Shown here in pieces: positions 1 to 6,149 of a stretch of 6,383 bases of DNA (position 1 is its first letter; each line of letters opens with the position of its first letter). The DNA comes from an uncultured Actinomycetes bacterium (GTDB lineage: Bacteria > Actinomycetota > Actinomycetes > Nanopelagicales > Nanopelagicaceae): NCBI GenBank assembly GCA_903839585.1, contig CAIMCU010000047.1, forward strand, positions 1 to 6,383, given 5' to 3'. The notes below the pieces were generated by a model. That model was not told where the DNA came from and searched no databases. It saw nothing but the letters and a program-made list of their open reading frames with translations. A program made the position numbers and the translations under genes.

Positions 1-33
1 CTGGCGTCCGCCAGCTTTAACGATTGCGTACAC
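1..33 (-). CDS. rplU: Ribosomal protein L21, N-terminal fragment cut by window edge
   Basis: Only eleven codons are present: GTG followed by YAIVKAGGRQ. This is the characteristic start of bacterial L21 (M-Y-A-[IV]-[IV]-K-x-G-G-[KR]-Q), a large-subunit ribosomal protein that binds 23S rRNA. A GGAG ribosome site at proper spacing supports the GTG start. Location downstream of RNase E matches the rne-rplU-rpmA order common in Actinobacteria. The rest of the gene lies to the left of base 1. The fragment is short, but the motif together with the context makes the call reliable. Confidence 0.9.
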   Translation of the reverse strand, partial: MYAIVKAGGRQ

Positions 34-39
34 GTTCTG

Positions 40-43
40 CTCC
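40..43 (-). promoter_or_regulatory. Ribosome binding site of rplU
   Basis: GGAG on the minus strand lies six bases before the GTG start of L21. It is the clearest Shine-Dalgarno sequence in the window and fixes GTG as the start, against an out-of-frame ATG 17 bases upstream. Confidence 0.7.
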
Positions 44-52
44 AGTTCATTG

Positions 53-80
53 TGGCCAGTCTGTCCCCTTGTGAGGGCCA
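53..80 (-). promoter_or_regulatory. Small hairpin in the rplU leader
   Basis: In the minus-strand transcript TGGCC (80-76) can pair with GGCCA (57-53), and CCCT (77-74) can pair with AGGG (69-66) around a CACA loop. The two stems share bases, so they are partly alternative or stack with only three outer pairs. The structure ends 10 bases before the GGAG ribosome site. L21 leader elements are known in Firmicutes, but I do not recognise this one as a member of any described family. Confidence 0.3.
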
Positions 81-95
81 AACGGGCAGAGGCTA

Positions 96-125
96 AGAGT
101 ACGGATTACGCACGCTTAGGGTCAA
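96..125 (-). promoter_or_regulatory. Probable promoter of rplU
   Basis: On the minus strand TTGACC (125-120) is followed after 18 bases by TACTCT (101-96). This fits the actinobacterial housekeeping pattern TTGAC(A/C)-N17/18-TAnnnT. Transcription would begin near base 89, leaving a leader of about 56 bases before the L21 start. The promoter sits directly after the RNase E stop, so rplU (and the rpmA usually downstream of it) could be expressed independently of rne. Confidence 0.5.
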
Positions 126-145
126 ATTGGGGTCGATTTAAGCGT
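112..145 (-). repeat. Inverted repeat spanning the RNase E stop and the rplU -35 region
   Basis: ACGCTTA (minus strand, 145-139) and TAAGCGT (118-112) are perfect seven-base inverted arms separated by 20 bases. The first arm begins with the last base of the RNase E stop codon, and the -35 box of the putative rplU promoter lies within the spacer. As RNA it could form a hairpin with a large loop, but no T-run follows, so a standard intrinsic terminator is not supported. A protein-binding site or chance are both possible. Confidence 0.3.
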
Positions 146-2259
146 TACTCCCCTGGAGTAATAACGCCTGAACTAGCGGCACGACGGCGACGTCGGCCAC
201 CCTTCTTCTCTTCCTTTTTCTCATCCTTTTCAGCAACACTCTCAGAATCATCATCGTTAGCAACCTCGTGGAACTCATGCTCGGTTGCATCTGACTCATC
301 TGCATCTTCGTGTGAAGCAGATTGCGCATTTACCTGTGGCATTGGCGCCTTCATCTTTACAGGATCCATATGAATATGAATTCCTCGACCATTACATGAA
401 TCACAGGTTGTTGAGAAAGCTTCAATAAGTCCCTGTCCAACACGCTTGCGAGTCATCTGAACAAGACCTAGCGATGTTACCTCTGCAACTTGGTGCTTAG
501 TACGGTCACGTCCTAGGCACTCCACCAATCGGCGAAGTACTGCATCTCGGTTGGACTCAAGAACCATATCGATAAAGTCGATTACAACGATTCCACCTAA
601 GTCGCGAAGACGAAGCTGGCGTGCAATCTCCTCTGCTGCCTCCAAGTTGTTCTTGGTTACAGTCTCTTCAAGGTTTCCACCCTTACCGATGAACTTTCCA
701 GTGTTTACATCGATAACAACCATCGCCTCAGTGCGATCAATAACAAGTGATCCACCTGAAGGTAGGTATACCTTGCGATCGAAGGCCTTTGCGAGCTGCT
801 CTTCAACACGGTACTCAGCAAATAGATCGCTGTTGCCTGTGTGCTTTTCAAGCTTTGACTTTAACTCTGGAGCTATAGAACCAAGGTAGGTACTGATATC
901 TTCCCAAGCATCGCTGCCTTGAATTGTGAGCTTGCGGAAATCCTCATTGAAAATATCGCGGATTACCCGCACAGCAAGATCTGGCTCAGAGAGTAGAAGT
1001 GCTGGTGCGTGGAAGTTTGGATTGACAGACTTCTGGTAGATATCTTCCCATTGCGCTTTGAGGCGAGCGACATCGTTGGTGAGCTCTTCCTCAGATACTC
1101 CCTCAGCTGCTGTACGCACAATCACGCCAGCCTCTTCTGGGATTAGGTTTTTAAGGATTGCTTTCAGGCGTGTGCGCTCTGACTCTGGAAGGCGCTTTGA
1201 GATTCCACTCATTCCACCACCAGGAACGTAAACAACGTAACGACCTGGAAGTGATATCTGACTTGTCAGACGTGCACCCTTTTGACCGATTGGATCTTTG
1301 GTTACTTGAACCAAAACTGGTTGACCAGTTTTTAACACCATTTCAATCTTGCGTGGTTGCGACTCGGAGATTCCAGCAGCGTCCCAGTTAACCTCGCCTG
1401 CATAAAGAACCGCATTGCGGCCCTTTCCAATATCAACGAACGCGGCTTCCATAGATGGAAGCACGTTTTGAACACGGCCAAGATAGACGTTTCCAACGTA
1501 TGAAACGTTTGCGTGTCTATTGACGTAGTGCTCAACCATGACCTTGTCTTCAATAACAGCGATCTGGATGCGATCGCCAACTTGGCGCACAACCATTTCA
1601 CGATCAACGTTTTCACGACGGGCTAAGAACTCACCATCTGTAATGACGCTCCCACGGCGGCGGTAAGGCTCTCGGTAATCACGTGAATCGTTGCGATCTC
1701 CTCGGCCTCCACGATCGCGACGATTGCGGGTTCCGCGCTCTGTTCGCTCTGTACGAGCTGGACGCTCACGTACTTCGCGAACCTTTACAACTGTTGGGAC
1801 GCCATCTTCGTCAACAATCTCTCCTGGAGTTACACCTTCACCCGTTGCGCGACGACGGCGACGACGACGGTGGGTTGCACCTTCTGCGCCATCTTCAGAT
1901 GATTCGTTCTCTTCTGTTCCATCCTGTAATTCGTTTTCGCTACCGGTGGCATCTGATCCTGGTTTACGGCGACCACGTCCACCACGACGGCGGCGGCGGT
2001 TACGTCCACCACGAGAATCGGAGTCCTCTGAATCTGCAACATCAGCTGCAGGAGCTTCCTCTTTCTTAGCAGCAGATTTTCGCGGAGCCTTTGCAACCTT
2101 TTCTACGGGCGCGGCTTGAAAGACTGGAACGGGAACCGCTGCAGCTTTCTTTCTCGACTTAGTTGTTGTCTCACTCGTTGTTTCGACTTCAACAGATGAA
2201 TCTTTGACAGCAGTTTTCTTGGCCGCACGCTTACGTGGGCTCTTTGGCTCAATAGCCAT
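145..2259 (-). CDS. rne: Ribonuclease E/G, actinobacterial type
   Basis: This encodes a 704-residue single-strand-specific endoribonuclease for mRNA decay and rRNA/tRNA processing. Residues 1-220 are a low-complexity, charged tail with Lys/Ala-rich, acidic and Arg-rich blocks (88-98, 131-137, 163-203), probably disordered and RNA-binding. An S1-type RNA-binding domain follows (about 250-320, with YVGNVYLGRVQNVLPSMEAAFVDIG). The 5'-sensor/RNase-H-like region contains VRTAAEG (381-387), matching the E. coli Arg169/Thr170 sensor. The catalytic Mg-binding aspartates are Asp517 (VVIDVNTGK) and Asp561 (VVIDFIDM), matching E. coli D303 and D346. C619-D-S-C622 is the zinc-link motif. An acidic/basic tail (646-704) ends in an Arg run and GVITPGE. 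The core lies centrally, as in mycobacterial and Streptomyces enzymes. The ATG has only AGGTG at usual spacing. Assignment as rne or rng depends on nomenclature. Confidence 0.95.
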   Translation of the reverse strand: MAIEPKSPRKRAAKKTAVKDSSVEVETTSETTTKSRKKAAAVPVPVFQAAPVEKVAKAPRKSAAKKEEAPAADVADSEDSDSRGGRNRRRRRGGRGRRKPGSDATGSENELQDGTEENESSEDGAEGATHRRRRRRRATGEGVTPGEIVDEDGVPTVVKVREVRERPARTERTERGTRNRRDRGGRGDRNDSRDYREPYRRRGSVITDGEFLARRENVDREMVVRQVGDRIQIAVIEDKVMVEHYVNRHANVSYVGNVYLGRVQNVLPSMEAAFVDIGKGRNAVLYAGEVNWDAAGISESQPRKIEMVLKTGQPVLVQVTKDPIGQKGARLTSQISLPGRYVVYVPGGGMSGISKRLPESERTRLKAILKNLIPEEAGVIVRTAAEGVSEEELTNDVARLKAQWEDIYQKSVNPNFHAPALLLSEPDLAVRVIRDIFNEDFRKLTIQGSDAWEDISTYLGSIAPELKSKLEKHTGNSDLFAEYRVEEQLAKAFDRKVYLPSGGSLVIDRTEAMVVIDVNTGKFIGKGGNLEETVTKNNLEAAEEIARQLRLRDLGGIVVIDFIDMVLESNRDAVLRRLVECLGRDRTKHQVAEVTSLGLVQMTRKRVGQGLIEAFSTTCDSCNGRGIHIHMDPVKMKAPMPQVNAQSASHEDADESDATEHEFHEVANDDDSESVAEKDEKKEEKKGGRRRRRAASSGVITPGE

Positions 2260-2298
2260 AGCACCTAATCCTTTATCAAAACTTAGTTGGTAGTCCGC

Positions 2299-2335
2299 CG
2301 CTGGCTTTTTGTCGCGATAAGGATCGCGAGCCGCG
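2299..2335 (-). promoter_or_regulatory. Extended hairpin in the leader of the RNase E gene
   Basis: On the minus strand a perfect stem TCGCGAT / ATCGCGA (2329-2323 with 2318-2312) closes a CCTT tetraloop. Outside it, CGCGGCT (2335-2329) pairs with AGCC-A-GCG (2306-2299), seven base pairs with one bulged A. The T at 2329 can belong to either stem. The two stems together give about 13 base pairs, interrupted on one side by an A-rich bulge (ACAAAA). The structure ends 39 bases before the RNase E start codon. There is no T-run after it, so it is not a normal intrinsic terminator for rodA. A role in controlling RNase E expression is inferred only from position and from the known leader autoregulation of E. 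coli rne; no sequence similarity to that leader is claimed. Confidence 0.5.
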
Positions 2336-2351
2336 CTGAACTGTTACGCCA

Positions 2352-2357
2352 ATATTA
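2352..2357 (-). promoter_or_regulatory. Possible -10 box for the RNase E gene
   Basis: The minus strand reads TAATAT, a near-consensus -10 hexamer, just after the rodA stop and upstream of the leader hairpin. Transcription would start near base 2345, giving a leader of about 86 bases that contains the whole hairpin. No convincing -35 hexamer lies 16-19 bases upstream (the best is AGGCAA-like), so the call is weak. Confidence 0.3.
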
Positions 2358-2383
2358 CCCGCATCGATGGCTATTTGCCTAAA

Positions 2384-3544
2384 TTAGCCTCGCTGGCGAG
2401 CGTGAACATTCTGCAAAAGGCCAAAACCAATCATATTTGCGAACATGCTGGAGCCTCCATATGACAAGAATGGAAGAGGTACGCCGGTCATCGGCATAAG
2501 ACCCAAAGTCATTCCGATGTTTTCAAAGGCTTGGAAAGCAAACCAAGCGATAACACCTGTGCAGACAAGCCTTCCATAAGGATCTTGCGATCGACGCGCG
2601 ATTCCAAAGGCTCGCATGAGAACGGTGAGATACAAAATAATGATCAAACCACACCCAACAAAGCCGAGCTCTTCCCCTGCAACTGTGAAGATAAAGTCGG
2701 TCTGTTGCTCTGGAACAAAGCGACCATTTGTTTGGGGACCATTAAACAATCCAGTTCCAAAAAGCCCACCAGAGCCAACCGTTATGCGTGCTTGACGGAG
2801 TTGGTATCCGCTTCCTTGCGAATCAGAGTTTGGGTCAACAAAAGCTTGAAGGCGCTTTACCTGGTAGTCACTGATGACGCCTACTTTAACTGCAGCGTAA
2901 CTTCCCATGATTGCAACGATAATCAATCCGACAACCCATCGAAGAGGCGCTCCTGATGCACCAATAATGGTCACTACAGCCACGCTAATAATAAAAACGG
3001 TTCCCATATCTGGTTGCAAAAGAATAAAGATAATAGGTATGGCCGCAACAACTAAGGCTTGTATTACATCTCTGTGGGAAGGCTGATCGCTGTCATGTGT
3101 GCGCTCTGAAAGAATCATCGACATTCCCACGATGATGGAGATCTTTGCAAGCTCCGCCGGCTGGACCTGGAATCCACCTGGTAAAGCGATCCAAGCTTGT
3201 GCACCGTTAACCGCAGTTCCTATTCCAGGAATCAACACCGCGATCAATCCGATCACACCTATCGCCCAGAAAATAGGTGTGTAAGCCCGAAGTAATCGAT
3301 AGTCAATAACCGTCGTACCCCATGCCAACGCAGCGCCAATCAAAATGTTGAGAACGTGGCGCTTTAAGTAGTACTCAGGATCGAGCCCATTTGCCGCATA
3401 CCAATCCCGTGTTGCCGCATAGACAAGGGCTGTACCAATTAAGAGAAGTAGAGCCACTGCACCTGTAAGTACTGGATCAAAGCCTTCAAAGATAGATCGA
3501 CGGTTGTTGCGACGGTAGGAGATTCGAGATGACATCAAACTCAT
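2384..3544 (-). CDS. rodA: RodA, SEDS-family peptidoglycan glycosyltransferase
   Basis: This encodes 386 residues with about ten membrane segments. RodA polymerises lipid II into glycan strands in the cytoplasmic membrane and forms a complex with PBP2, encoded just upstream. SEDS hallmarks visible are GIGTAVNGAQAWIALPGG (107-124), QPAELAKI (128-135), a large extracytoplasmic loop ending in QQTDFIFTVAGEELGFVG (280-297), and LPFLSYGGSS (357-366). Asp283 in TDFIF corresponds to the essential Asp of characterised RodA proteins (Asp262 in E. coli). The ATG at 3544-3542 overlaps the mrdA TGA (ATGA), which fits coupled translation. A second ATG three codons on (3535-3533) is possible, but neither has a strong ribosome site (GGGTGAG precedes the first). 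FtsW is the main alternative; the pairing with mrdA and mreCD favours RodA. The gene is followed by a 124-base gap with no clear U-tract terminator. Confidence 0.95.
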   Translation of the reverse strand: MSLMSSRISYRRNNRRSIFEGFDPVLTGAVALLLLIGTALVYAATRDWYAANGLDPEYYLKRHVLNILIGAALAWGTTVIDYRLLRAYTPIFWAIGVIGLIAVLIPGIGTAVNGAQAWIALPGGFQVQPAELAKISIIVGMSMILSERTHDSDQPSHRDVIQALVVAAIPIIFILLQPDMGTVFIISVAVVTIIGASGAPLRWVVGLIIVAIMGSYAAVKVGVISDYQVKRLQAFVDPNSDSQGSGYQLRQARITVGSGGLFGTGLFNGPQTNGRFVPEQQTDFIFTVAGEELGFVGCGLIIILYLTVLMRAFGIARRSQDPYGRLVCTGVIAWFAFQAFENIGMTLGLMPMTGVPLPFLSYGGSSMFANMIGFGLLQNVHARQRG

Positions 3545-5631
3545 TTCTCACCCACTACCTTTGTTGTTGGGGAAATTTTTGGGATAGTCACCGGTGGATT
3601 TCCTGATGGATAAATCGCCTTTTCAGAGTCAACTTTAGAGCCTGAAACTCCAAAGAGGGTCTGATAAATCTTACGGACACCGACACCTGATGTTGATGCA
3701 CCAAAACCACCTTGGCTCACCATCATCACAACCGCATATTTAGGTGAGGTGCTTGGGGCAAAGGATGCAAACCATGAGGTATCGGCCTTTAATGAGCCAT
3801 TAGCGTTCTTTCCAAAAACCTGAGCTGTTCCGGTCTTTCCGCTGACTTGAACAGGGAATCCACCAAATACAGATGTAGCGGTTCCGCCAGTTACCACCTC
3901 TCGTAGTGAGGCGCGAAGGAACTTTAAGGTTGATTTAGATGCCGGTAGTGAACCCAGTGCCTCAGGCTCAACCTTCTTCACCAATGTTCCATCGGAGTTA
4001 ACGATCGCTTTTGCGATAGTTGGCTTCCAGAGCGTTCCACCATTTGCAATCGCTGCATACATTTGGGCCAGCTTTAAAGGGGTAATAACCGTATCTCCCT
4101 GGCCGATAGAGAAGTTAACGGCATCTCCAGCTCGGATCTTGTCTCCATCTAAACAGTTTTCATACGCTAGTTGAACTAAGAAGGGCGTCTGTTGACTCTT
4201 TGGAGTACGGTCCTTGTAGTTGCAGTAAAAATCCTTGTTTTGCGCGTACCACTTTGTGCGCCATTCGCGATCCGCTAGACGACCTGAAGACTCTGATGGA
4301 AGATCAACACCGGTTTTGATGCCAATTTGAAACCCTTTAGCCGCATTAAAGAAGTAGTCGTTTCTATCTGACTTTGGTTTTAATCCACCATCTCGCAGCC
4401 ACTCATCAAAGGCGATTCTGTACCAAATTGTGTCGCATGAGACGGCCATCGCCTTTTTCATACTCATCTTTCCCAAAGCCGCACTATCGAAGTTTTGAAA
4501 CTTGCGTGTTCCAACCTCGACCTCAGATGGGCAGTCATAAATTCCGTTGAGGTTATAGCCCGCATTAGCTGCTGCAACAAGTGAGACCGCTTTAAATGTA
4601 GAGGCTGGGGCAAACAAACCTTGAATACTTCGAGATAGTGCAGGAACTCCTGCCTTCTCACTGTAAAGATTCTTAGCCTCTTTAACTGTCAAACCCTTCT
4701 CAAATGAGTTTGGGTCATAGGTTGGGTATGAGGCCATTGCAAGAACTTGTCCATTTTTAACATCTAGAACAACTGCAGCTCCTCCGTCTGAAGGATAGCC
4801 AGAGGCTCTTGCACTTCGCACAGCTTGCTCTAGCGCCTGCTCTGCACTTGCTTGTAGACGAACATCAATGCTCGTGACTAAGTGATTTCCATTAATTGGC
4901 TTTGTATTTTGACTAGTTCTAGTTACCGACTCTTTGCGATCAACAATTACCGTCTTGATTCCTGGAGTTCCACGAAGAAACTCGTCGTACTGAAGTTCAA
5001 GTCCGGCTTTACCAATCGACTCAGATCTAAAGTATGTGCGTCCATTTGCACCCGACAGATCAGCCTCAGTCAAAGGTCCAACGTAACCAAGTAGATGAGC
5101 ACCGTTTGCACCAGCTTTTGCTGGGTAGTTTCGAAGAGCCACAGGAAGGGCGCTAACGCCCGGGTAGGTATCTGAGCGTTCGACAATAGAGAGTGCAACA
5201 GATGGATCTGCCTCTTTTGTAATCGGAATTGGTTGGAATCGAGAGCCAGTCCAGCATCCAGCCTTTTGACCTTTAGGGAGCTCACCGCAAAGACGCGTGC
5301 GTTGATAAACGTCGGCGTACTCCAACTTAAGCAAGCTAGAGAGTTTGCGCAGGACGGAGACGCCTTTATCGCTCTGCTTATCGATTTGAGTTCTATCAAC
5401 GGTTACTGCAATTCCGACACGATTCATTGCAAGTGGGACGCCTGAGGAGTCGACGATGAGCCCTCGATTTGCAGGTGTGATCACATCCCGGCTTTGAATA
5501 CTTAAAGCAGCATCCTTATACAGAGGCGCTGCTGCAACCTGTAAGTAGAACAACCTTCCTAACAGAGCAAACATCAGTGAAAAGATTAGGATTTGAATGA
5601 AGAGAAGGGAGAGCCTAGTTCTCTGGTTCAT
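3541..5631 (-). CDS. mrdA: Penicillin-binding protein 2 (class B transpeptidase, elongasome)
   Basis: This 696-residue class B PBP forms the 4->3 type peptide crosslinks of peptidoglycan during side-wall growth, working with RodA. It has one N-terminal membrane anchor (about residues 9-32) and a PBP dimerisation/pedestal domain (about 45-235, including TPANRGLIVDSSG at 52-64). The transpeptidase domain runs from about 250 to 660. Catalytic motifs are clear: STFK with nucleophile Ser344 and Lys347, SCD at 398-400 (the SxD form seen in PBP2-type enzymes instead of SxN), and KTGT at 599-602. It is somewhat longer than the roughly 630-residue E. coli PBP2, with extra sequence between SxD and KTG (about 411-500). 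Two cysteine pairs (C115/C126 and C470/C493) lie outside the membrane. The ATG at 5631-5629 overlaps the mreD stop (ATGA), with only a weak GAGAG upstream. Its own TGA overlaps the rodA start. The alternative class B family, FtsI/PBP3, is unlikely given the mreD and rodA neighbours. Confidence 0.95.
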   Translation of the reverse strand: MNQRTRLSLLFIQILIFSLMFALLGRLFYLQVAAAPLYKDAALSIQSRDVITPANRGLIVDSSGVPLAMNRVGIAVTVDRTQIDKQSDKGVSVLRKLSSLLKLEYADVYQRTRLCGELPKGQKAGCWTGSRFQPIPITKEADPSVALSIVERSDTYPGVSALPVALRNYPAKAGANGAHLLGYVGPLTEADLSGANGRTYFRSESIGKAGLELQYDEFLRGTPGIKTVIVDRKESVTRTSQNTKPINGNHLVTSIDVRLQASAEQALEQAVRSARASGYPSDGGAAVVLDVKNGQVLAMASYPTYDPNSFEKGLTVKEAKNLYSEKAGVPALSRSIQGLFAPASTFKAVSLVAAANAGYNLNGIYDCPSEVEVGTRKFQNFDSAALGKMSMKKAMAVSCDTIWYRIAFDEWLRDGGLKPKSDRNDYFFNAAKGFQIGIKTGVDLPSESSGRLADREWRTKWYAQNKDFYCNYKDRTPKSQQTPFLVQLAYENCLDGDKIRAGDAVNFSIGQGDTVITPLKLAQMYAAIANGGTLWKPTIAKAIVNSDGTLVKKVEPEALGSLPASKSTLKFLRASLREVVTGGTATSVFGGFPVQVSGKTGTAQVFGKNANGSLKADTSWFASFAPSTSPKYAVVMMVSQGGFGASTSGVGVRKIYQTLFGVSGSKVDSEKAIYPSGNPPVTIPKISPTTKVVGEK

Positions 5632-6149
5632 TGAACAGCTCTCGTATCAAAGATACTGCGATGCAGTAAAGCAACGCCAGGGGCAATAATCGGAGCTATT
5701 GGGACTGTCCACAGCGCCTGTCCGATCAACAAAGAGATAATGTGAGACATACTTCCAAGATCAAGACCTAGAAGTGCACCAGTAATCAGATAGACAAAAC
5801 GGGTAAGAAACACAGCTGTAGCTGTAATGAAAATCAAAGAAACAGGGTTGCTACGAAAGTTGTTTTCACCAAAGCCTAGGTAGGCAACTGTAAAACCTGC
5901 CAGAATCATAATGAGGGTCCACTGACCCAGTGGTCCTGAGTTGCTTTGTGAGAGATCCATTAACAGCCCGGCAAAAAAACCATAAATCGCGCCGACCTCT
6001 GGCTCACACAGTGCGCACCACAAGAGAGCGAAGATAAGAAAGATTGGAAAGCCTCCGCCAATGATTCGAAGTTGGTTCAAAAAGGCTTCGTTAAAGATAT
6101 AGACACCTAAAAAGATGGGCGCTGAGGATAGAGACCTACGTAGCAACAT
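5628..6149 (-). CDS. mreD: MreD, integral membrane elongasome protein
   Basis: This encodes 173 residues, a normal length for MreD. The protein is almost entirely hydrophobic, with about five predicted membrane segments (near residues 11-27, 33-65, 76-92, 104-126 and 135-163). The conserved MreD signature is present: GAIYGFFAGLLMDL (residues 53-66) followed by a PLG (73-75) and a further helix. MreD is a membrane partner of MreC in the Rod complex; its biochemical role is not well defined. The ATG at 6149-6147 immediately follows the mreC TAA, and no strong Shine-Dalgarno sequence is visible, so translation probably depends on ribosomes finishing mreC. The TGA stop overlaps the mrdA start codon by four bases (ATGA). 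Sequence similarity is always weak in this family, so the call leans on the signature plus its position between mreC and mrdA. Confidence 0.92.
   Translation of the reverse strand: MLLRRSLSSAPIFLGVYIFNEAFLNQLRIIGGGFPIFLIFALLWCALCEPEVGAIYGFFAGLLMDLSQSNSGPLGQWTLIMILAGFTVAYLGFGENNFRSNPVSLIFITATAVFLTRFVYLITGALLGLDLGSMSHIISLLIGQALWTVPIAPIIAPGVALLHRSIFDTRAVQ

Noticed and set aside
48..50. An ATG upstream of rplU as an alternative start or upstream ORF
   Set aside because: It is out of frame with L21, and the GTG with a GGAG site gives the exact conserved L21 N-terminus.
551..889. Plus-strand open frame of 112 codons antisense to the RNase E catalytic core
   Set aside because: The opposite strand carries the conserved catalytic aspartates and uninterrupted homology; this frame has no family features.
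1850..2000. Tandem CGN triplet runs resembling a microsatellite
   Set aside because: They are explained by Arg codons in the RNase E tail with mixed third bases, which indicates protein-level selection and not a simple DNA repeat.
1691..2119. Long Arg/Pro/Ser-rich open frames on the plus strand opposite the RNase E N-terminal tail
   Set aside because: They are mirrors of the repetitive Arg/Ala/Asp codons of the disordered tail; the composition is biased and there is no recognisable domain or ribosome site.
2312..2329. The 7-bp hairpin as a rho-independent terminator of rodA
   Set aside because: The stem is followed by CAAAAAG and not a T-run on the transcribed strand, so a canonical terminator is not supported.
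2369..2389. GGCTA / TAGCC inverted repeat across the rodA stop as a terminator
   Set aside because: Only five pairs with an 11-base loop and no T-run; likely chance.
2531..2956. Plus-strand open frame of 141 codons antisense to rodA
   Set aside because: It lies entirely inside a well-supported rodA, has no hydrophobic core or known motif, and has no clear ribosome site; an antisense shadow.
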